A DNA stretch of 64,000 nt from Breviolum minutum Mf 1.05b.01. Taxonomy: Eukaryota > Sar > Dinophyceae > Suessiales > Symbiodiniaceae. The stretch lies in NCBI GenBank assembly GCA_000507305.1, contig DF239047.1, forward strand, positions 147,183 through 211,182, in the 5' to 3' direction. Of the stretch, positions 57,501 to 64,000 are shown in pieces. A model generated the notes under the pieces. That model had not been told where the DNA came from. It searched no databases and worked only from the letters and a program-made list of their open reading frames with translations. The position numbers and the translations under genes are program-made. How positions within the stretch are numbered: the first letter of the stretch is position 1; every line of letters starts with the position of its first letter.

Positions 57501-57798
57501 TTTTATGTCAACGATTGTAAATGCTTCTTGACTGGTGAACTGTCAAACATGAAGACGTTATGTTGATGTCATGCAAAACATCCTGAAAAACCATGGATTA
57601 TAACAAGTCCAAATAAAAAAACCTATTCATCTGTCACTATAGGTTGCAAGTGAGGCTCCCTACTGCTTTCCCTTTGTATTTAGGTGAACTTGAGGGGCTA
57701 AAAAACATATGCACGTTTTTGGTTGGATTAAGGAACCCCAAACACATCTGATTGAAACGATTGATTTTTAGCACATCTGATTTTTAGGTCATAGTAAA

Positions 57799-57890
57799 CT
57801 GGTTGGTGGTTTCAAGCCATCTGAAAAATATTAGTCAAAATCAATTATTTCCCCAATGAACATCAAAAACTATTTGAAACCACCACCCAG
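57799..57890. mobile_element. MITE family B copy
   Basis: CTGGTTGGTGGTTTCAAGCC left; CTATTTGAAACCACCACCCAG right. Confidence 0.8.
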
Positions 57891-59742
57891 TCAATGATTT
57901 GAGACACATTTCCACATTTCACTCCCTTTCCATCCATCGGAGTTTGTTCATGCCTGAACTCTTTTGTTTGACTTTGAAAGAAACATTCCCTAGAACTTCA
58001 AATACCCCTGTGAAATGGCTTTTTAGGCACCCGGAACCCACTCCACTTGCAAAAAGGGATTGGAGCATTTGAGGTGAGATCGTTTCAACTCTGTCATCAT
58101 CAACAAAAAATCCTTCAGGTTGCAAAACAAATCAAAGCCTTCCAGGATTCCCCCCAATGTCTCACCAGTCAGATACTTCACAAAGAAACCCTTTTTGACA
58201 CCCTTTTTCGCGACGAGGACGTCTTGATCCCTGTGAGCAGTAGCCTAAAAACGCTATAGTAACATACTAGCATGTATACTCCCACAGTTCTTATACTGGA
58301 TGTATAATTGAAATGTATCCGGGTGTTATTTTTCTTGCGATTCACCATTAAAAGAAGTATTGTGGGCTGGCAAAATTTTCTTGTTGCTTTTGGTTGCTCA
58401 CCCTTGAGAAGTATTTTGACATATCTTTCCATTAACTTACCTTCGAGGTAGTAACCGAAAACACCGTGATTCACCATTTCCTCTCAAACAACATGTTGAC
58501 ATCTCCGGCAATTTCATGTCAAAAAAAACATTCCTTCAAACTTCAAACTTCAAGAACAAGGGTCAACCGTGAGACATACAAGTCTGAAAGCAACAAAACC
58601 TACTGCCAATGCTAGTGTCATGAAGAATTGCACATGTAAACGGCAAATTGGTTTGACAACAATAACACATTCATTAAATGACCACCCGGTGTTTTTGGTG
58701 TCAATATGTTTGTTCACCCGTCATCTGCAAACAGCTGATTCTGGTTACCCACATCAATTCAGGATGTCCGGTCATTTTGTACATCCAAGCAAGAATGCAG
58801 TCACTTACAATCAACTGTGCGTGTGTTCTTCACTTAGCAACTGCTCGCGTGAAACAGAGGCTACTCAATGTCAATAGCTAATTCTTCCTTGAAAAAAAGG
58901 GACAACTTACGCATCTTGCGCAGGACGTTTTGCAGCAAATCTTTTGCAGAAGGAAAGAAAGTTCCCACGTTGAAAACCGAAATGGACCGGCAAGCTGCAA
59001 AACAAAGGATATAACGATAGCAATGAACATCACAGATTTACCTTCAACCCAAACAGATTTCTAGTGAGACACATCTCCTACACTTACACTTACGTGTATT
59101 AATTGTTGCTACTACAAGGAAAAAGAATCCTGCCCCAACTATGATTAATAAGCTAGGATAACATTAGAAGTAGCAACTGACAAAAACTGCAAAGCCCTTA
59201 AATGCTCAGCACGTTTTAAACAATTTTTGAGCCATCAACAACAACTATTTCCCCTACAGCAACTTCTGAAGGAGCAAATGGTGCGTTACTTTACTCGTCG
59301 TGATTTTGTTTCTTTTCCAATGCAACTTAGAACGAAAAGCATGGCAAACGAAACCGATACGATACCGGTGTTCGCAAAAAAAGATGCAATTGTTGTTTGA
59401 AAATCGGTCATATAGTAACAAGAAGGTTTAGACACACCTTTTGCAGAAAATGGCAGAAATTAAAGCTACACATGTTTTCTGCTGTTTATTTTTTCTGTAC
59501 ATTTGCCTTGCATCTTTCACCCAAACGTGACCGATGCAATCATTGTCAAGAACATGCTAGTTGTTGTACCTCTTGGTTTTAATCATTGCCATTCAAACAA
59601 TGCACCGCTGGGATACTATTTGCACAAATACGAGCGTCCTATCTGCACATCTCTACACAGCTTTTTCGCAACTCCACTTATAGGGGTGAACAAAAACCAG
59701 GCTACCCATTTATTACACACACACGTATATATATATATATAT
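57891..59742. other. No recognisable gene
   Basis: Minus-strand open stretches near 57920-58260 in two frames look protein-like, but no consistent exon can be drawn. The rest is AT-rich unique DNA ending in an AC/TA tract at 59713-59742. Confidence 0.3.
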
Positions 59743-60490
59743 GACGGTTGGCCGAAAAGTTTGTTCCCAAAATCAGCCAAATAACGCATTTCCTTGCGTG
59801 ACGCCTCTTCTCGTAAATAAAAAACATACTTGTCCGACAATCATCAAATCTGCAAGCAAAACCACTAAGGCTTCAATTTCCCAGCAACAGTGCACTTGCG
59901 CGGACTTTTTTCAGTTAGACGAATCCGAAGACGAGGTTGAACTACTGCTGCGGGACGTGACACTCCTTGCTTTCTCTTGCCTTTCCTTCACTGCAATGCG
60001 TTGTCTGCCTTTTCTCCTCCGTTGTGTGGACAAATTCCTCTGGTATTTTGCGAGCTTTCTTTTCCAAGGAAGTGATCATCTGTTCTGGGGTCCCTTCCTT
60101 ACTTCACCCAAATGCATTTTTTTGCTTGCGCGGGGCTTGCGCGAGAAATGCAACTTAATTTCTCAGTTTTGGACCTGCTGGAATGACATATTCTGAAACC
60201 GCTGCTGCTTGAAAACAAACAGCATATTCAAAGAAAAGCTTTGATGATAAAGTCTATATACATACAATGTATGAGAGTATATATATATATATATTATATG
60301 TAAATGAAATAAAAATATATATATATATCATGATAGTACATGGAAACACTTGCGCCAACCTTGCGCCTAGCTTGTGTTTTGCGGGATTTCCTTGCGTGAC
60401 GCCACATAACGAAAATGTAAAATCATATAAAAATGTCGCTTGTGTCGCCCCAAGATTAAAATTTTTGTTCAGGACTTTTGACCGACTGTC
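59743..60490. mobile_element. Tc1/mariner-like deletion remnant
   Basis: The left end GACGGTTGGCCGAAAAGT and the right end ACTTTTGACCGACTGTC are inverted copies (about 75 percent, one gap) and are set in TATATA on both sides, as expected for TA-targeting elements. The word ATTTCCTTGCGTGACGCC occurs inside both ends in direct orientation. On the minus strand, 59943-60104 is open for 53 codons with EGTPEQMITSLEKKARKI, reminiscent of the C-terminal region of mariner-type transposases. A second frame gives a basic, Ser-rich tail. No DDE/D core is present, so it is non-autonomous. Confidence 0.5.
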
Positions 60491-60707
60491 ATATATACAT
60501 ATATATATATATATAGGGGCCCAATGACTCCATTTATAGCTAGTAGGGTCCCACCCATGTGATCTTTAATGTCCATCAGTGGAAACAAACAAATTCGTTT
60601 CGCTGCACGTCCTTCGTTGCTTCACGGAGGAATCGGCTTCTTTGGCAAGTCTCGTCAACTCTTGGCGGAAATTGATTACCAAACCATGGGGGCAAGTTGA
60701 ACATCTA

Positions 60708-60806
60708 CACCCCCGACATTTAACTAATTGATACCAAAAATAATGGTTGGGAACATAGAGCTCTTTTCAAATATTGCTATTGTGGGGTATCTATGTTAAA
60801 TTTCAC
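60708..60806. mobile_element. MITE family F copy
   Basis: CCCCCGACATTTAACTAATT and GATACCAAAAATAATGG left; GGGTATCTATGTTAAATTTC right. Its relative is at 63667. Confidence 0.5.
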
Positions 60807-61379
60807 TCGGGTACATCTTTTGATGTGCATCATCATTGGCGGCGACATGGTTTGTTGATCAAATGTTCACCATTTCAGATGTTCTTTTTACAACATGACC
60901 AACATGTTGGATCTCTCAATCCTAACCTTTCTTCCAAAACAAAACAACATCTTTTTCGAAAGGATGCTTTTTGGTGGCACGTTGCGATGACATTTACCCA
61001 GAATAGTCTTAAATGATCCAGCTTTTTTGGGCAAGGCAAGTTGTTGTTGTCTTCATAGTGTCTTCATATAGAGGCCGAAATCATGTACGAATTAATATGG
61101 ATCATATTCTATTTGTTTGCAAGATGTTCATGTATCTCAGGTGCATTTGGATTGGGCTACCATCAACCATCAACACCGCCAAGTATTCATACCGCCATAT
61201 CTTCCACGTGCTTTTGACAAAAAGTGAGCCCCAAACCCTCCACAATTCAGAAACCAACGGATCCTTAGGGGGATCCTTAATATCTCCATCCCTTCACGCC
61301 AAGAGTTTCTTGCCAGGAAAGAAGGCCCGGTAGCCGGGCATCTGTGGTCGAATGGTATCAACAACGTGGGGATCCCAAC
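60807..61379. other. No recognisable gene
   Basis: Unique DNA with no repeat family seen. Minus frames are open at the right edge, where the candidate exon begins. Confidence 0.3.
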
Positions 61380-61493
61380 CTTGTCGTCCGTACTGGCCAG
61401 TGAGTGGCATCTGTCGTGGCCTTGGGTGTTGAGAAGCAAGCTGCAAGGTTGCCACAGCACTTTCACATTCAATCCATATACGTAATACGAATC
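61380..61493 (-). CDS. Candidate internal exon, unknown product
   Basis: A GC-rich 114-bp segment on the minus strand follows CTGTCAATTTTCCAG, a good acceptor, and ends CGACAAG before GTTGGG. The frame gives 38 residues (FVLRIWIECESAVATLQLAS, then HPRPRQMPLTGQYGR). A second minus frame is also open over 119 codons (61170-61529), so the frame is not settled. No family is recognised. Confidence 0.28.
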
Positions 61494-62223
61494 CTGGAAA
61501 ATTGACAGGTGGAACTCGGTGGAACACAAAAAAATGATGGAAATGGAAGGTGGATGGGTTCAAGATGATGTTCCGGATTTCAATTGAGTGATTTTTAGGG
61601 TCCAGTGCAATCCAAGCAAGTGACGACACCAAACTCACGCAACCAAACACCCCGAAAATCGACACTTTCAAGCAACCTATCACATCTATCACCAAATATA
61701 AAAAGGAATCTTTTTTTCAAGCCTTGTTCTTTTGCAAAGGTTTGTTGGATCATGTTTGTAGGTTCGTTCCCTACTACAGTACCAATTTTAGAGTGATCTT
61801 TTTCACCCAAATCAATGTATTTTTTGTCACAATTTCTCCACAATAAAGAAATGGACACCCCCAATTAAGCCAACATTGAGGAGGGTTGATGCACCCGGGG
61901 GGAAAAAACGGACCTGCTCGCTCAGCAATTTCGGACCCATGTCAGAAAAACATATAAAGTTGGGTTCCTGCTATCTAAATATGAGTCACCCCCCAAAAAA
62001 AATGTTAAAAAAATTGTCACAGTTGGTTGAGTGAGATTACATGTGTTGTCCACAATTTTTCGACTCTCCACTTCCAGTCGAGTTTCAATCGAAGATGTTC
62101 ACCAGGAGGAAGTGTAGACGCTTCGTCAGGTTGAAGTTTGGGATGACTGCAACAACGGCAATGGCGCACCAACAGGAAACAAACGTGTCAAATGAGCTTT
62201 TGAAGCTCCAAAATCTTCGTAAC
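61494..62223. other. No recognisable gene
   Basis: AT-rich unique DNA. Short ORFs on both strands show no domain. Confidence 0.3.
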
Positions 62224-62328
62224 CTCTTGGTGGTTTCAACCCACTTGAAAAATATGAACGTCAAATTGGGTTCATCTTCCCCCAAACAGGGATGAAAATT
62301 CAAAAATATTTGAGTTGCCACCAGCTAG
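62224..62328. mobile_element. MITE family B copy
   Basis: CTCTTGGTGGTTTCAACCC left; ATATTTGAGTTGCCACCAGC then TAG right. AAAAATATGAACGTCAAATT inside is shared with the copy at 17636. Confidence 0.8.
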
Positions 62329-62620
62329 CCTCTTCATGTTGAAACAACCTACATGTGTTTCATGATTCATGGCCTTTTTGTTTCCCACCTTTTTTTTTGT
62401 GTCCATCTGTTTTTTGTCTCGGGCACCTTCGACGTAGCTCACGATGCCCTGTGTAGGAGGCAATACCAGGACCACAATTCTTGGGCCTTTCATCGAGGCC
62501 AAAGGTACCAAATGGTGTGGTGACTGGAATCGTGAGGGGGTAGATTCATCCAAGAATTATCATCATGATCCCCCCCAAAAAAATCCTTTAAAAAAAGGGA
62601 ATCCCTATAATTAATCCTTT

Positions 62621-62690
62621 CTAGTTAGTTGGTGGTTTTTTCAAGCCAATTTGAAAAAAATATTCCAAAAAGGAATCCGTTTTGTATGCC
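62621..62690. mobile_element. Left half of a MITE family B copy
   Basis: CTAGTTAGTTGGTGGTTTTT and AATTTGAAAAAAATATTCC match the left arm; no right arm follows. Confidence 0.45.
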
Positions 62691-63004
62691 CTAAGATTCC
62701 TGGATTACCGCAGATCCAAATCCTCTTCTGGAGATGGGATTTTTCGTCCATCATCAATCCTAGTCTTTTGGTTCCCTAAGAATCATGGGATCTCAAGTCA
62801 CGAGTGGTTTGGAGATCCAAAAAGAACCCTGCGAAAAACAGATCCAAACCCCTCCTTTGGAGGGTCCAATTATTAATTTTTGGGTTGTGATGACTTTTTT
62901 TACCTTTTAATCTCATATTACCAAGGCTTTGAGTCACGACCAGTGACCATTCCCCTCAACAACTGCTTCCTTTGGATAGAGAAAAAACGTGATGACTATT
63001 CAAA

Positions 63005-63116
63005 CTAGATGGTGATTTACAAGCCATTTAAAACATAATCATAGGCAAATTATATCATGTCCCGTTAGGGGTGAAGATTGTAAAATATTCAAAACCACCA
63101 GGCATAGTTAGGTTAC
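63005..63116. mobile_element. MITE family B copy, diverged
   Basis: CTAGATGGTGATTTACAAGC left; ATTCAAAACCACCAGGCATAG right; GTTAGGGGTGAAGATTG inside. Confidence 0.5.
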
Positions 63117-63666
63117 ATTAATTGAAACCACAGGATCAACTGCGAAGAGTATTAAAGGAATACCAAGGAATACATTGAAGAAACACCCCTCAACTCAACT
63201 GAATGTGAAATCTTTGGATACCAGCTTGGGTGTTTCAGTTGATAGTTAGTTTTGGGGGGAGTAATATCTGGAGATAAAACATGTTACCGGTACGTTCATA
63301 CAGCACAAGTAAATCATATCACACTGGAACTTGTTAGCCAAAACGGGAACCCACAGTGATCAGCGTTTAGCACATATTCAGCAAAATATTGAAGTATTGG
63401 CATCAGTGTAAATTTATTTATGTAGACATACACAGAGTAAGATCACTTCGACATGAAGCCTCCACACATTCTTAAAAGAGGACATGGTTTCATGTCCTAC
63501 GATCTTTTTGTCAGCTCCATGGTATCATGTCTCCGTCACTCAGTGCTATCCATGCATTGTTCCGGGCTCACGGGCTTTTCACCACCCATCCAGTTGTACT
63601 TGGGATCCTGATCACTGCATCAGTAAATCACGGAAACATGGAAACCTCAAAAACTGCCAAATTTAA

Positions 63667-63765
63667 CCCCCAAATTTGACATAGATTCCAAAAACGATGG
63701 GCCTTGGAAAATGTATTTCAAACATGGCTATTTTGAGCTACGTATGTTAGATTTCAGGGGGTTTT
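63667..63765. mobile_element. MITE family F copy
   Basis: CCCCCAAATTTGACATAG and ATTCCAAAAACGATGG left; GCTACGTATGTTAGATTTCA then GGGGG right. Confidence 0.55.
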
Positions 63766-64000
63766 AAACGTTGTTATTAGCTCATGCTCCCTGAAAAGTC
63801 ATAGGCCCATTTTTTGGAGCTGTCTTTAAATCTAACTCCTCGGGTTTGTTGCGTGTCCTTGCCCTAAACACAACTGGGTCTTGCACACCTCCAAACTCTA
63901 GTCTAAAGGCAACAGGTTTTGATGAAGCCACTGGTGGAAACCCTGAAAAAAAACACACACAAATATACCCTTAAGGTCCAAAATAGATGGCTTGCCAATA

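Noticed and set aside
59741..60196. 151-codon plus ORF over the mariner-like remnant
   Set aside because: It starts inside the terminal repeat and is antisense to the transposase-like fragment.

Overview
This window looks like nuclear DNA of a dinoflagellate, most likely a Suessiales or Symbiodiniaceae relative. Two things point there. One is a minus-strand RT, RNase H, methyltransferase and tyrosine recombinase retroelement of the type that is abundant in Symbiodinium-like genomes. The other is an intronless ORF that joins a ubiquitin-like domain to short RCC1-type repeats, an architecture I associate with dinoflagellates. The taxon is an inference; no rRNA, spliced leader or organelle gene was seen.

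Layout. The first 18 kb hold no gene that I can name. They carry dozens of short palindromic elements, a 22-bp minisatellite (4.3 kb) and a long CAT repeat (13.7-13.9 kb). The one large coding unit is the DIRS-like element at 19.1-23.0 kb. It has three overlapping minus-strand ORFs: a hydrophobic coiled-coil leader; RT, RNase H and cytosine-methyltransferase-like domains; and a tyrosine recombinase. A 200-bp TG repeat follows at 24.2 kb. The Ubl/RCC1-like gene lies at 33.1-34.0 kb on the minus strand. It is frameshifted in its last visible repeat, and that repeat stops at the terminal sequence of a MITE. The last 30 kb are again MITEs and microsatellites, with a Tc1/mariner-like remnant at 59.7-60.5 kb and a few weak exon candidates.

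The main pattern is the short-element population: at least a dozen sequence families (called A, B, C, D, F, G, H, I, J, L, M, N and P here), mostly 80-150 bp, with inverted termini. Several unrelated families (A, B, D, G, H, N) begin CTG or CTA and end CAG or TAG. On either strand this places an AG at the right edge and a GT, GA or GG just inside the left edge, as expected of introner-like elements that insert as ready-made introns. At 15.7-15.9 kb a GC-rich open segment sits exactly between two family B copies whose edges supply AG and GT.

Limits. Dinoflagellate genes have many introns, so exons outside the two recognised loci are offered only as low-confidence candidates. ORF lengths outside those loci are about what chance gives in DNA of this composition. 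Element boundaries were read by eye and may be off by several bases.
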